From positions 124,001-188,000 of the forward strand of contig MU001686.1 in the NCBI GenBank assembly GCA_010093515.1: a stretch of DNA of 64,000 nucleotides, written 5' to 3'. Origin of the DNA: Lineolata rhizophorae. Taxonomy: Eukaryota > Ascomycota > Dothideomycetes > Lineolatales > Lineolataceae. Shown one piece after another: positions 36,780 through 49,800 of this stretch (position 1 is its first letter; the number at the start of each line of letters is the position of its first letter). Under the pieces are notes generated by a model. The model had not been told where the DNA came from. It ran no database searches and was given only the letters and a program-made list of their open reading frames with translations. Made by a program: the position numbers and the translations under genes.

Positions 36780-38772
36780 ATGATGCACTCTTTACCAATC
36801 ACCGGAACCGTTCGCGACCGTTTCGTCGAGGTATCCGCTCTCCTCTACCAGCTCGATCCCGTGCGAGGAGAGCCTACCGCGCATGATCTCGACCAGGAAC
36901 TTACTCACGAGAGTGGAATGTTGAAAGAGAGACTACTAAAACGCAAATTCCTCAATTCTTTTGCCCTGATCTGCGCTACAAAGAAAGACGGACCGAGCGT
37001 CTCGGCTGCTTGCTTGGAGGAGGGATTTCCAGACGGAACGGTTGTACGGATCGCCAGCAACAGCGGCGTGTGCGACACCGTTCTACTCCAGCTACAACAG
37101 ATTGTGACAATCTTGAATCAGGTTGCAGATCGGGGTGAGTGGCCTATTCTCTGTGAGCTGGTGGTCAGCATGTATCGCATGGCTGATATTCCCTATAGTC
37201 CTCCATCCATCGGCCGGTGTCGCTGACGTGTTCCAGAGGATTGTCACTCTTGACAGAACCAATATCTGGCTCTACTTGAAGGACATCGCATCTTCTCAGC
37301 AAGTGTCAAATATATCGATCGAAGCGGTCGAAATGCGTTTGCAGGAGATCGAGTCGTCGACGCCTGCCGGACTGTTCGCCCGGGTGCAGTTCGTTGAATG
37401 GTTGAAACAGCTATTGGAAGTCAAGGACATAAAACCCAACCCGGGCCTAGACTCGCTCATGGGCCTTGTACGATGGGCGCAAGAGGCTAGGCAGTACTCG
37501 GAACTCATAGGGCATATATTCTCTATGACTGACTGCGACCTCCCTAGGTGGCTCTCTTCGATCTGGAAGTTAGGACGTTACGGAGTGGCATCTAAAGCCT
37601 TAGTGCGACTTGCCTCTGAGTTTCCCTCTCTGTTCAATCCAATGAGAGTGGAGTCAGTAGTAGCGCCTCAAGCAATTCCATACAAAGCAACCCGAGAGTC
37701 GCCACTAAGGAGTGTTTTGAAGAGAGTCGTGGGACATCGCACAGATGATTACATCTCACGACTTAGGGCAGTCTGGAATGCAAGGAACCCGGAGACAGAG
37801 TTCCGAAATGTCTGCTCGCTTGATCTCGTTGTCCATGCTGAAATGCAGTTGCTCAGCTTCTATGACCACCACCCGGAGCGCATGCCCAACTTTCGGTTCA
37901 TTGGCGTCAGCAAAAAGTCGTGCTACCTTTGCCACTTACTTCTCGCCGCCCACCCAAATTTGTTTAACGTATCATCGTGCCATCAAAAACTTTATCCGCG
38001 ATGGATCCCTCCAATATCGAGCGACCCAACTATCTACAGGCGGTATAGAAATCTCACGTCCAATTTGACCAAAACGATGGAATCCATAGCGAAGCAAGAG
38101 CTTGAAGGCCGCCTAGGCGCACCTCGCAGAGCTGCTCCTGCAGACTCAACCGGCGGGCCGTCTCTTTCCGATTCAAGAACGCCTGCCGTGATAGGAGCTG
38201 CAACATCAATCTCTGTGCGTTCAGAGAGCCCCCCAGTTTATCGGGAGGACGATGAGATGGGGGGAGTTGCAGTAAAGCAGGACAGTGATCAGCTCATGTC
38301 GTCGTCGATCGAAGTTGTGGAGCTCTCACGAACCAGCATGGACGAATGTGAACTTGTCGGTAGCGTGCCTGACACACAGATGTCAGACCTATTCACTTCT
38401 TCAAGGATCGTCTTCCACTTTATCAGGGCAGATGACATGAGCAGACAGGACATCATTTGCATGGGGGATATCACCTGCCCGTCGACTCGCAGGCCGTCAT
38501 GGGAGAAACTGATCAAGATCCTCGCGGACGACAGCGACTTTGGGCTCGGGTTCAAGCACGGCCAAGACTATTTCATGGTTAACGGTCGAATACGAGTCGG
38601 AAGCGAACGGCAATTCCTCGCCTGCCTGCAGTACCTCTATAATATGAACAACTGGAGCTCGGAGGCACTCGTCTACAGCGTCAAGATTCAAGACGCAACT
38701 CCTGTCCATTCTAGAGCCCCTGCAGCAACGGAGCCTCGCGACCAGATCGTTTCTGGGGTTCCAGTGGATTGA
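36780..38772 (+). CDS. OTT_1508-like deaminase family protein
   Basis: Putative zinc-dependent nucleic-acid or nucleotide deaminase fold of the OTT_1508 type, a family known from many fungi and from Orientia. Exons 36780-37134 and 37199-38772 (intron GTGAGT...CTATAG, phase 1), 642 residues. The zinc motif is visible as HAEMQLL (about residue 330) with the catalytic Glu, followed about 30 residues later by KKSCYLC supplying two Cys, then the typical KLYPRWIPP. The N-terminal 300 residues are helical and of unknown function; the C-terminal 250 are low-complexity then a compact domain ending near KIQDATP. The substrate is unknown. The first in-frame ATG at 36780 was taken; 36783 is equally good. 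Confidence 0.82.
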
Positions 38773-39295
38773 ACGTGGCAAATGGGCCGGCATAAACGAT
38801 TGAGCCCCACACACGCTATACCATATGGTGATGGAATGGTTTTGCACGGCAAACCCAGCGATGCGCCGTTTAAGGCGTCTACAGATTGCACTGGTGAACG
38901 GTTGCGACTAAAATGACAGCTTCGGACATGACGGCTACGCTGTCTTTCAAATCTTCGAAATCGCGGATATTTCTGTCGTTAGCGTACTTGGCAAAGCCAG
39001 ACTGATACTCTGTAAGCTGGGATTGAACAAAGGCGGGATTGCGTCTGTAGTGTCAGACGACAGAAGCCGAGGGTGAACAAAACGCGAAAAGTTTCACACC
39101 AAACTCCATATGGAAGAAATGATTGGTCGTGCAGCACCTTGCAGCCCCGGCCAATCAGTGTGTCTGAATCTCCCCCACCATGTGCCACTTCCGCCCGAAG
39201 CCCGCTCTCTCCACCATTCCCAACGACCCTTGCTACAGCTTCTCTATATCAGTCGCAGCACTCTACGCACCGCTTTTACTGCATACACGACAACC
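38773..39295. other. Intergenic, no gene seen
   Basis: Spacer between two plus-strand genes. The following gene's frame is open back to an ATG at 39110, which is treated as leader here. Confidence 0.5.
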
Positions 39296-40864
39296 ATGGC
39301 CCCGCGAGACGACGACAAGAAGCCTGACAGGCCCATCAATCCCTTCCTCGCCTTCCGTGACCTTGTCGACGAGCACGTCTCGTCGATGCTTCAAAGTGTC
39401 ATCGGGTTGCCCTCGGCAATCACCCGGCAGCCGTCACACAGTCAATGGATGGACCAGAACTACCCGCGCGACAACGCGAAATCGGCGTCCGGTGCAGCGG
39501 AGCAACGAAAGCCGGATGGCGGCGACAACGGCAGCAAAGAGACTGCCGATGCACCCACGATGCCGATCGAGGAGTGGAATCGCCACGCCGAGGGAATCCG
39601 CGAGATCATGCGGCAGTTCTGGGGCCGGTCGGACAACGAGGAGAGGGATCTCTTTGACAAGAAGGTGCGGGAAAGGCGAGAGCAGATGAAGAAGTTCTTT
39701 GAGGAGAGGAGGGCCGGACGGTCCGGTGCTGCGGTGGAAAGTAGCGGGGATACCTGCCCGTATGGACCGGCGTCGCCGGCGCAGGCGGAACGGGCGCACC
39801 AGCGCGTGGAGAAGATGGGCGAAATTTGGGATGATGCGGCCGTGCCCGGAAACCAACGAGAGGGCGTGGAAGAAGACAGCAAAAATGATCGTGATGGGCA
39901 CGGCAAGGAGTATGTATACTGCTTCGACAACTTCCCTGCCAGATTTGGCTTCCAGATCGAGGACCCACACACTGCGTTTCATTCACTCTGGACGGATCCG
40001 TTTTTGGACATTTCTTCACGCTTCCCCATCAGCAGCCGCGTGTACCTGAGTCGTTCGCTCTATTCTCCCTTGTGGCTAGAACAACATCCGGTGTACGGCG
40101 CTCAAGGTGCTAGGTGGAGGGCTGCATTCGAAGATCTTGTTAAGGAGGAAGGCGGGGAAGTCGCAAGACCATCAACACAAAATGGGGAAGTGGAGAGTCC
40201 GCACGACTGGCTAATGCGGGTAGGGAAGAAGCCCGTGGGATCCGACGGTGACATACTCGGATCTTACTTAACGGGGATTTTCAACGACCTCCGGGACAAA
40301 TACTTCGATCCCACTCTACCATCTATCTTCGATCGCGCCTCCCAAGAGGACAGATCTCAAGTACCACACGCTCATCACAACGAGGATACCGACCCGGATA
40401 CATCCGCAGATGAATACCCGGACACCGAACTCGATATGTACGAGCGTCTCCTTGACCTGCAGACCTCCGCCTCGGCCGACTCAACCGTGGCCTCGACCTC
40501 TAAGACCACCTCATCTTCATATTCCTACTCCTCCGAGACAACCTCCGCCGAAGGCAAGCCGTCTATACTCTCTGAACTAACGACTACAACTCGGGAGTTG
40601 CAGCCCGATGGTAGTATGAAGACGACCACGGTGCTCCGCAAGCGATTTGCCGATGGTCGGGAGGAAAATTCTGAGACTGTGCACACTACGCCCGCGCAGA
40701 ATAGGAAGCAGATCGAAGCGGCTGCTCTGCCGCCAGTGGAGGATCGCAGTGTGCAGACCCAGGCCGTGGAACCGCAACGCCCAACCGATGGCTCGGAGGG
40801 GAACAAATCGCAGCAGAAGAAGAACAATGGAAACAGGGGTGGAGGATGGTTCTGGTCCGGCTAA
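39296..40864 (+). CDS. Hypothetical protein, 522 aa
   Basis: Single exon. The start at MAPRDDDKK was chosen because the upstream in-frame ATG at 39110 would add a 62-residue Pro/Ser/His stretch that looks like leader. Visible parts: an N-terminal helix (FLAFRDLVDEHVSSMLQSVIG), a strongly charged coiled region (NEERDLFDKKVRERREQ), a Trp/Phe/Tyr-rich middle (FDNFPARFGFQIEDP, SRSLYSPLWLEQHP), a Ser/Thr-rich stretch of about 40 residues and a basic Gln/Asn-rich end (KNNGNRGGGWFWSG). The segment RELQPDGSMKTTTVLRKRF is loosely like the HAX1/MLF type of repeat. I do not assign a function. It looks like a fungal-specific protein rather than chance. Confidence 0.7.
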   Translation: MAPRDDDKKPDRPINPFLAFRDLVDEHVSSMLQSVIGLPSAITRQPSHSQWMDQNYPRDNAKSASGAAEQRKPDGGDNGSKETADAPTMPIEEWNRHAEGIREIMRQFWGRSDNEERDLFDKKVRERREQMKKFFEERRAGRSGAAVESSGDTCPYGPASPAQAERAHQRVEKMGEIWDDAAVPGNQREGVEEDSKNDRDGHGKEYVYCFDNFPARFGFQIEDPHTAFHSLWTDPFLDISSRFPISSRVYLSRSLYSPLWLEQHPVYGAQGARWRAAFEDLVKEEGGEVARPSTQNGEVESPHDWLMRVGKKPVGSDGDILGSYLTGIFNDLRDKYFDPTLPSIFDRASQEDRSQVPHAHHNEDTDPDTSADEYPDTELDMYERLLDLQTSASADSTVASTSKTTSSSYSYSSETTSAEGKPSILSELTTTTRELQPDGSMKTTTVLRKRFADGREENSETVHTTPAQNRKQIEAAALPPVEDRSVQTQAVEPQRPTDGSEGNKSQQKKNNGNRGGGWFWSG

Positions 40865-41357
40865 GCTGAGGATCGCTGTATGAGATATGTAGGGAATAAC
40901 TTTGGGCGCAATTTGGGTAAACGGGAGTTGAATTGGTCGGAAGATATGCGTCAGACTGCATCTCTCTCCCTGCTCAACCACGTAGTTTGTCACTGGCATT
41001 TCATTTGTATTATCACATATCAAATCAACAATCAAATGGGAGAAACTTGTCATCCCCAACCCCGAAATATTACGACATACTCACGCACTCGGATCGTCAT
41101 TGTTGGAATTATGGGTATTGTTATAGACCTATGTCCATTAGGACTCGGTGCCATGAGTGCAAAACACCATTTGGAAGTTCATGGAACCCCGTCGGACGGC
41201 GCAATCATCGTGACTTTAAGTATCAATCGATCGAGTTCTCTTCCATCTATCAACCCATTCTAAAACCGCGATGGGAATAATGAAGTAGCCATAGAAAGCA
41301 CTACCAAATTCAACGGAGCGTCCTATCCATACTAATCAATTCCTTCGTATGTGCGCC
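40865..41357. other. Convergent 3' spacer
   Basis: Between the ends of two converging genes. Frames up to 127 codons lie in AT-rich sequence without features. Confidence 0.55.
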
Positions 41358-43430
41358 TTACGTTCCATCTCCCCTTCCCATCTCCCCTCTCATCGGCGTC
41401 GTGAGCACGTATCTCCAAGCCTCCTCCCCATCAATATACAATCGATACGTCAAGACACTTTGTTCCCCATGCTCTGGCACCTCCACGCTCACAACGCCCA
41501 CCTTACTATTCCCATCCGGGAGATACTTCAAGCGCACATCCTCGCCATCTTCTTGCTTATACGTCCGCCACGGCAAATAAAACATGCCCAGCGGCGACGC
41601 CGAAAACTCGTGCACAACCGGCTGCTGTATCTCTCCCGGAGCGCCAGAAAACAGCCCATGCGGCGCCGCCTCACCGCCTCCCTCCGCATCGCGGATCGCC
41701 GCCGCCGCGGGAAACGCAGTCGCGCCGAACTCGTGCCTATCGCCGCTGAGCACGACGATGCCGACGCCCAGCTCGGCGGACGCGGCCCACATGGCATCGA
41801 GCACCTTGCGGCGCTCGCGCAGGAACCCGCCCCAGGTGTCCTCGCCGCCGAAGCGCCAGTTCTTGGTGAAGGGCACCGAGGAGACGACGACTTTCCAGCG
41901 GACGCGCGGGTGCGGGGGCGGGGCGCGCAGCCAGTCCAGCAGCGCGGCGAGCTGCGCCTCGCCCAGCATGGTGGCGTTGGCGTGCGGCGGCGGCGAGCGG
42001 TAGCGCCGCGTGTCGAGCAGGAAGAAGGAGAGCGGGCCCTGGGTGAAGGCCGAGTAGGTGGCGTTGGGCGTGACGGGCGGCGGGTTGGGCGCGCCGTTGT
42101 AGAGGCCGAAGGCGTCGGCGGCAGGGAGAAGGACCCCTGTTTCGCCCGACGCCCAGTCGTTTGCGATCTCGTGGTCGTCCCAGACGTGCAGCCAAGGGAG
42201 CTCGGCGGAGGGCGCCGAGTTGACGGCGGACCAGTCGGGCGAGGCGTAGACTTGGCGATACTCCCGGCGGTAAGTCTCGATGTCGGTGCCAAAGCGGTGC
42301 GGCACGTCGACGTAGATGAAGTCCCCTAGGAATAGCATGAAGGCGGGCTTGAGTCGCTGAGAGTAGAGTTTGGGTAGTACGGTGGAGAGAGTACGGAGGC
42401 CTGGGATGGAGAGCGGATGGGCGAATGGCGTGTAAGGAACCCGTGGCTTGATGCAGCTGCTGTGGAGGAAGGTGAAGGACTCGCCGGCCGAAGAGCGCTT
42501 TGAGACGTGACCGATGGGCGGCGCCGTGATGAAGAAACCTGTCTGGTTGTTGGACGTTGCATACTGATAGCGAGTGTCGGGGTATAGGCCGGGGATCTTG
42601 AGAGTGGTCGTGAAATCGGTTTCGTTGGAAAGTACGGTTACCGTCCCAGCGGACTTCCAGGCATCATCAAGGATTTTCTCGGTCGTATCTGCTGAATTTA
42701 AATATTCCGCTCGCCTGTAGGACAGAAATAAGGGTAGTTCAGACGCCCGGGGCTCGCGAATGAGGATATTGGCGGAGTCGTGAGAAACGTAGCCAGCCCT
42801 GGCAAACGCAAGATCGTGTGCTTGATGGAAGAGCCGAGAACTCAATGTTAAGTCAGCGCACATGAGCATAAGTGCCGCATTGATAGCAAATGTTGCGAGG
42901 CTCCACATCCCCGACGCTGGACTCGGACTGCCGAGCAGCAGTGTCTTCAAGATCTTTGGGTCTCGTCGCTCGACCGTAACCGTTTCTTGTACGTCTAGTT
43001 CTTTGACCGACTCTCCTCCCGCACCCTCTGCGTCCGATCCGTCGCTTGATTCCGTATCTGAGGGCCTTATAGTCGTCTCCTTCGTTACTATCTCTAGCTC
43101 ATCGGATAAGACATTGTACGGACTTGTCTTGCGCAAGCCGATCGCAAAGGACACTACGTAAACGGCGCCTAGACTCGATAGTATCCTAGGAAGAAACTTC
43201 GGCGGATCATCAGCAATAGAGCTCTCCGGAAGCTATGGTAATGTGCGCAAAGTAACATTATGGGGCGAAAGAGATACTCACGCTCGCTGGTATCTATCCA
43301 CACGGGAGATATTAGCCGTGGTCACCCGTTTGTCTAGGCTCGGGAAGCTCACCCATCGCAAGAATACGTAGCCGCATATCCTCAGCGTGATCGAGGATAT
43401 GGCCGATATTACGTCTGTCGCCGACACCAT
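41358..43430 (-). CDS. PhoD-like membrane-anchored phosphatase
   Basis: Metallophosphatase of the PhoD-like superfamily, expected to act on phosphoesters at a membrane. Exons 43282-43430 and 41358-43185 (intron GTGAGT...CCTAG, phase 2), 658 residues. The N-terminus carries hydrophobic segments (ISSITLRICGYVFLRWV, ILSSLGAVYVVSFAIGL) and a third lies near WSLATFAINAALMLMCAD, so the catalytic domain is anchored. Metal-site motifs: FLGDFIYVD, HVWDDHEIANDW and VVLSGDRHEFG, in the usual order and spacing. An Ig-like region (TTTLKIPGLYPDTRYQY) precedes them, as in other fungal members. A plus-strand frame at 41349-42329 is its antisense shadow. Substrate not predictable. Confidence 0.9.
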
Positions 43431-44251
43431 GATGCTATGTTTTCCAGCTCGACATGATCTAGTTTCGATCAGCGGAAGAACAATTGCTGGTTTTCTGTTC
43501 GTGGTTCTCACGATAGGGGCGAAACTGTCTCCGGAACATCGAATGACGTCGTGAGGCGTGGACCAATCATTTCTCGCCAAGACCTGCAAGCAGCCGATCC
43601 ACCTATCACAGAGCGCAGGGGCTTCACCACAGCCTCTCAACGCTAAATTGATTAATTCATCATGTAGATAGTTAAAACCACGAAAAGGTTATCAAGTTCT
43701 GTCTTTTATATATGTTGTTTCATATTTTGTACAGTGCAGAGGCAAGTGAGTAGTGCACATGGTAGCAATCCTAGGCCAAGGAAGCACATCCTGCTGCGGT
43801 TATGCGCTTCTGCCATAGTAAGTACATCATATCAAAATAGTCAGGTGCCTGGGAGATAAACACCCCCAGTTGGTAATTGAACTATTCATTTTTGATTTCA
43901 CTAGAATTCTTAACTACATATCTATTCACGCTAACGATTTAAACAGGTAGAGCAGATCACCTATTCCCTAACCGACAACATATTCCACTGTGGTCACACA
44001 AACCGCGAGAACGCAACCAACTAGAATTGTCCAATAGCTGCACGCATTTCGTGTTTCAATAATAAACACTTCACTTCTGCGCGTTATGTTGGTCAGCACA
44101 ATGCGAGTTTCATAAGCGTGGCATGATGCTTAAGAAACTAACTCCAACCTTGCTAGGAAATACCCATCTTCTCGTTAGTATTTAGACATCTGATAGATTT
44201 GCAATAATTCTCAAGGCTGTATCGACCAGCTGCCGTGGACAAGTGAACAGC
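43431..44251. other. Divergent AT-rich promoter spacer
   Basis: Between the PhoD-like gene and the four-span membrane protein gene. AT-rich, no open frame of note, no recognised repeat. Confidence 0.55.
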
Positions 44252-45237
44252 ATGGACCGCGAGGACCAAGAGAAACCACGATTTGCCATAGCATTCCAAG
44301 GAAAATCGAGCTTTTGGATATTTGCTAGTATCCATATATGCCGTGTTTTATTCTCCCTTGGAGTTAGTACTCTAATTTGGATGATCGACTATCACTATGG
44401 CGGTGAACAGAAGTCAAAGCTCCCCGTCTCCTATAGTAAGCTTAAATCTGAACTTCGCTCAACATTATTCCTTGCAAAGCCACTCATATTTCTATTTAGT
44501 ATCTCTGGCTGGCCTCATCACTTTCATCACTGCGGCAGCTATGTTGACTATCAAAGCGGAGCCTGAATTCAACATTCCACGACACGACGTGGAAGCGTTG
44601 GAATCCCGAAATTCTGTCCTGAAATGTCGCTTGGCACTGTGGGCAATTCTTGACATCGGGTACATCGCGATCTGGATCACGGGCCTCGTTCTTCTTCAGA
44701 ACTCAAATATCCCCCCAAAAACAAATATCCCTCCAGAAAAGCCTATCGTCAAAGGCTTTTATTCGGATCTGTTGATTGCGGCGAAAGCGCTAGCAGGTTT
44801 CCAAGTGTAAGCCGCCCGGGCAAATTGCCCTTTGGAATTAAATCGGGTTTGAAGTGCACGTCAAAACCAACTCTGCTGACTTTGAAAACAATAGGGCAGT
44901 GCTTGGCGTTATTTCATTCATTTGCTACAGCTTCAAGGCTCTACGGCCCACATGGAAGTCCAGAATGAAATGCTGGATTACAGGGTCATTTTCTCACGGC
45001 GCCAACGCTGACCGCAGGGAGGGGGGTCACAGCACTTTCCCTCCTATTCGCCACCTGGCACGGCCTGAGCCCGCCGCAGCTCCACCAAGGGCTGGCCGTG
45101 AACAGACCTCGCAGGAACTGCAGGATCAAGTGCGAAGACACCTGCGGGACATTGACCGAGAAAGAAATAGTGCAAGCAACTCGAAGGACTCCGATAATAT
45201 GGTCCGTGGCAACATGTGGAATGGAGCTGTGATATGA
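44252..45237 (+). CDS. Four-span membrane protein, unknown function
   Basis: Exons 44252-44435, 44500-44806 and 44895-45237 (introns GTAAGC...TTTAG and GTAAGC...AATAG, phases 1 and 2), 277 residues. Four hydrophobic spans are visible: FWIFASIHICRVLFSLGV, SLAGLITFITAAAMLTI, LALWAILDIGYIAIWITGL and AVLGVISFICYSF, with short loops and a polar, Arg/Ser-rich cytosolic tail of about 90 residues. The second and third spans are separated by a charged helix. The layout resembles small tetraspan (MARVEL-like) fungal proteins, but no signature allows a name. No link with its neighbours is evident. Confidence 0.65.
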
Positions 45238-46801
45238 AAGACTGGAGCTCCACGGGTTCGGCAGCAAATCCTTGGTTTGTGACACGCTGAGGGTATACGG
45301 GCAGGCTCTGTGTAGAATCTGATAAGCGAAATAAAGAGAAGAACGCTACAAACGTAGCACTTTAAAGTCAATTCAGTCACACATAAGCAATGATTAGTAG
45401 TGCTATTTCTGTTCGTGTAGAGGCAACGTATTGTTCGGCAATAAGTTCTGAGCAGCCCATGACGTGTCGGGCAACAGAGTTTGAAATCGACTTCATGCTA
45501 GGCCAACTGGCCTATGAAGTCAATCTTTGGTGGCAAGTCAACTATCTAGTTTCCCATGACAAAGCTACATTCATTGCTAGAACGGGGCGTATTTACTTGA
45601 AACCTAAAACAGCTCTGCGGTGCACTGTAAGAGTAAGAGTAAGAGTAAGGTAGATGTTGCTATGAATGCAATTTAGCGACTTTTTGTTCGCGGCTCTTAA
45701 TTAGAAATAACTGCGCTTGGCCTTTTCTTTTGCTAGGCGGTCAAGTTTGTTTGATTTTAGCTACTGATAGAGTCCACCTGATTAGAAATGCTGTTGCGGG
45801 ACGAAGTACCCAAAACCCGCTTTGGGAAATAAAGTGGTGCCACGGTGCGTAGGCTGTCGTCTCTGCGCGGGGTGCTCCCCACTACTCGGACACTTGACGG
45901 CGACGTGCGCCTGGCGCCGTTTGCTGAGTTCCCCACGGTCCCTTGCCCCACTCCCCACTTGGGGTAGAATCTGGGCGCCCCCCGAAGGAGACTGGAGTCC
46001 ATTGCTAGGCATCAAGGCGTCCCACACATGATCATCGCGCGGGTCGACGGGATGAAGCATGGTTATCGGAGATCCTTGGGGCCAGGTGAGTCAACTCCTG
46101 CATCCATCATAAACAAGCGTTGAAGAGTAGCTGGGTGCTTTATAGACACACGTACCAACGAAGTCAGTGTTTCCGGCTTAAGGTGACTGGTTAGATGGAC
46201 GATGCTTTTGGATGCCGACAGCCGATGAATCATTTCGCATCAGATCTCCGTTTCCAAACACACAGAGCTGTTTGTAGAAGGCTTGGCGGTCGGCTTACTC
46301 CGTACCGCGTGGAGATTCGCTACCCGGAAATACGGCACCGACGAAGAGGCGCTTTACTAACTCAACGAGGTTTTCGGCTTTCCCTAGGAAGGTTCATAGG
46401 CAATAAGATACCGAGCTATTGCAGCATGGCGCTGCTGCTAGCGACTGGATGTTTCACCAAAAACTTGGTGAACTCTCTAGTCAGTGAGTCGGCGCATGCC
46501 CTGACAATCTTCACATCCTGAAGGCTGGATCCACATCACAACGATATCGGACCTGGCGTATTTACCGTTCTCACTAGCGTGCTCCACCCCTGACTGGGCT
46601 CCCCATGCCTTTTTGTTGTCTTGCTCTCTTCAATCTGGCCTTTGTTTCTCTTCACCTCCTAGGCTTCATTGTTTTGCACCCTCAAAAAGCTGTCAATTCT
46701 CGAGGGCGCCTGCTGGTGGGGCATTAGTAACTCGTTTCGCTAAACCGTCTGGCCGGCCAGCCACTCAGAGACAGCCTCGGCACGAGAAACCCGAGCAATC
46801 G
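45238..46801. other. Upstream region of ABC transporter
   Basis: 1.56 kb without a supportable gene. A small GC-rich island at about 45.83-46.06 kb is open on both strands but has no recognisable product. The rest is the probable promoter and leader of the transporter, whose frame is open back to 46613 without an ATG. Confidence 0.5.
45627..45650. repeat. GTAAGA microsatellite
   Basis: Four copies of a hexamer GTAAGA, the last imperfect, just downstream of the four-span protein gene. Confidence 0.85.
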
Positions 46802-49800
46802 ATGGGCGCGTCTCAGTTGCACGCGCCCCATAGTGCCAGCCAGGCGGAGGCCAGCGCTCCCCAGGCAGTGGCCAGCACGGTGCCGAGTACGAGGCCTTCG
46901 CACGACGACACTATCGCGGACATTGAAGCGGCTCCGCACCTAGCAAGCGACAAAGAAATCGAGCATCGAGCTGCGTCCGACGGTGATGGAGCTCATGGCA
47001 TCAGCGGCTTCAGCCACGGCGTAGACATTGAGCGCGCCGAGATCGAATTCGCGGAGCTCAACAAGCAACTCTCTAAAACCAGTCAATACTCTCGACGCAT
47101 TTCTCGCCAGAACAGTCACAAGTCAGTCCCGGTAGATGTCGAGAAGGTTGGTAGCACCGATGGGAGCGACGATGGAGAACCGTTCGACCTGGTAGCGACG
47201 TTGCGCGGTTCTAAGCAGGAGGAAGAAGAGGCAGGGATAAAGCCTAAGCGTATTGGTAAGGACCACCCCGTGCTGTCGATAAGGTTCTTACGGCGCAACG
47301 CGGCTAAGCTTTTTTTGTTGTTTCAAGGCATCATCTGGGACAATCTCACCGTGCGAGGGATCGGCGGGACCACAAACTTTGTTAAGACGTTCCCCGATTC
47401 ATTCCTTTCCTTCGTCAATGTATTCGAATCGTTCAAGACCATCTTCAACCGGGGCGGGAAAGGCCGCCAAGTTGAGATTCTCAAATCTTTTCGCGGCGTT
47501 GCCAAACCAGGAGAAATGGTGCTCGTACTTGGTCGACCAGGATCCGGCTGCACCTCTTTCCTCAAAGTGATCGCCAACCAGAGGTTCGGATACTCTGGAA
47601 TAGATGGGGACGTGCTGTACGGACCTTTTGATAGCAAGACGTTCGCCAAAAATTATCGCGGTGAAGCTGTGTACAACGATGAGGACGACAACCATCATCC
47701 GACGCTCACCGTTGGCCAAACTCTCGATTTTGCACTAGAGACAAAGGTGCCGGGAAAGCGTCCGGCTGGGCTCTCGCGTACGGCTTTCAAGGAGAAAGTC
47801 ATCAATCTGCTCTTGAACATGTTTATGATCCAACATACGAGAAATACAGTTGTTGGCAATCAGTTCGTTCGTGGCGTGTCCGGAGGCGAAAGAAAGCGCG
47901 TCTCTATTGCCGAGATGATGTGCACATCTGCATGTGTTTGCTCCTGGGACAATTCCACGCGAGGCTTAGATGCATCCACTGCGTTGGACTTCATCAAGTC
48001 GCTCCGTGTCTTTACTGACATCTACGAGACGACCACGTTCGTATCTCTGTACCAGGCATCTGAATCCATCTACCGCATCTTCGACAAGGTTTTGGTGATT
48101 GATGGCGGCCGTCAAGTGTTCTTCGGTCCTGCGAGCGAAGCACGGTCTTATTTCGAAGAACTTGGATTTCTTGAAAAGCCGCGCCAGACCACGCCGGATT
48201 ATCTCACGGGTTGTACGGATCCGTTCGAGCGAGAGTACAAGCCAGAACGTGGCCCTGGAAATGCGCCGAGTACATCCGATGAACTCGCCGAAGCATTCAG
48301 TGAGTCTCGATATGCTTCAGACCTCGCCGAGGAAATGAGGGCATATCACCATCGCATGGATGAGGAGAAACATGTCTATGACGAGTTTCAAATCGCTGTC
48401 AAGGATAGCAAACGACATGCTTCCAAGTCTTCAGTGTACTCAATTCCTTTTTACCTCCAGGTGTGGGCGTTGATGAAGCGCCAATTCATCTTAAAGTGGC
48501 AGGACAAGTTCGATTTGGTCGTTTCTTGGGTCACAAGTATTACGATTGCCATAGTGCTCGGTACTGTATGGCTCGATCTACCAAAGACAAGTGCCGGCGC
48601 TTTCACCCGTGGCGGTCTGCTGTTCATTTCGCTACTCTTCAATGCGTTCCAGGCCTTTTCCGAACTCGGGACTACTCTGGTTGGACGTCCCATCGTGAAT
48701 AAGCATCGCGCTTATGCATTTCATCGGCCTTCGGCGTTGTGGATTGGTCAAATCGCGGTCGATTTGGTCTTTGCAGCGGTGCAAATCTTTGTTTTCAGCG
48801 TCATCGTATACTTCATGTGTGGATTGGTTAGAGACGCTGGTGCCTTCTTCTCCTTTGTCCTCTTCATCGTTTTTGGCTATTTAGTCATGACATTGTTCTT
48901 TAGAACCCTTGGGTGTTTGTGCCCAGACTTCGACGTTGCAATAAGGTTGGTTTTTCGTACCCGAGGCTGTGATTCTTTGCCTGCGGGAGTGTCGCTCACG
49001 TGATCAATTCCAGATTGGCTGCAACGATCATCACACTATTTGTAAGTTCGTAAGCCGTCTTCACGCGTTTGAGGCATGCTCATGGTCCTATATAGGTCTT
49101 AACCACCACCTACCTCATCCCGTGGCGCTCTGAACAAGTCTGGCTTCGCTGGTTCTTCTATCTCAATCCACTCGGCCTCGGCTTTTCCGCGATGATGATA
49201 AACGAGTTCAGTCGAATTGACATGACTTGCACCGATGAGTCCCTAATTCCGCCTTATGGCGACATCGACCATCAAGTCTGCACCTTGTCCGGCAGCAGAG
49301 CCGGGACTCTTGCTGTGTCCGGAACGGACTATATCGAGACTCAATTTGACTTTTACCCATCTGATATGTGGCGCAACTGGGGTATTATGGTAGTGTTGGT
49401 CATTGGCTTCTTACTTGCCAATGTTTTCCTTGGCGAATATGTGACTTGGGGAGCCGGTGGACGTACTACAACCTTCTTCGTCAAGCCGGACAATGATAGG
49501 AGAGCCCTCAACGAGAAACTACAAATTAAAAAGGACATGCGTAATCGCAGCAAAGGTGACGAAACCATCGGCTCGGACATCAAGATCACATCCCGTGCAA
49601 CACTGACCTGGGAGGACCTTTGCTACGATGTTCCCATCTCTGGGGGACAACTACGTCTTTTACGAAACATTTACGGATATGTACAACCTGGCAAGTTGAC
49701 TTGTTTGATGGGTGCGAGCGGAGCTGGCAAGACGACGCTTCTCGATGTACTCGCTTCCCGCAAGAATATTGGCGTTGTCTCTGGCGATATCCTTGTGGAT

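Noticed and set aside
41349-42329. 326-codon plus-strand open frame
   Set aside because: Antisense to the PhoD-like phosphatase; Arg/His-rich composition and no domain.
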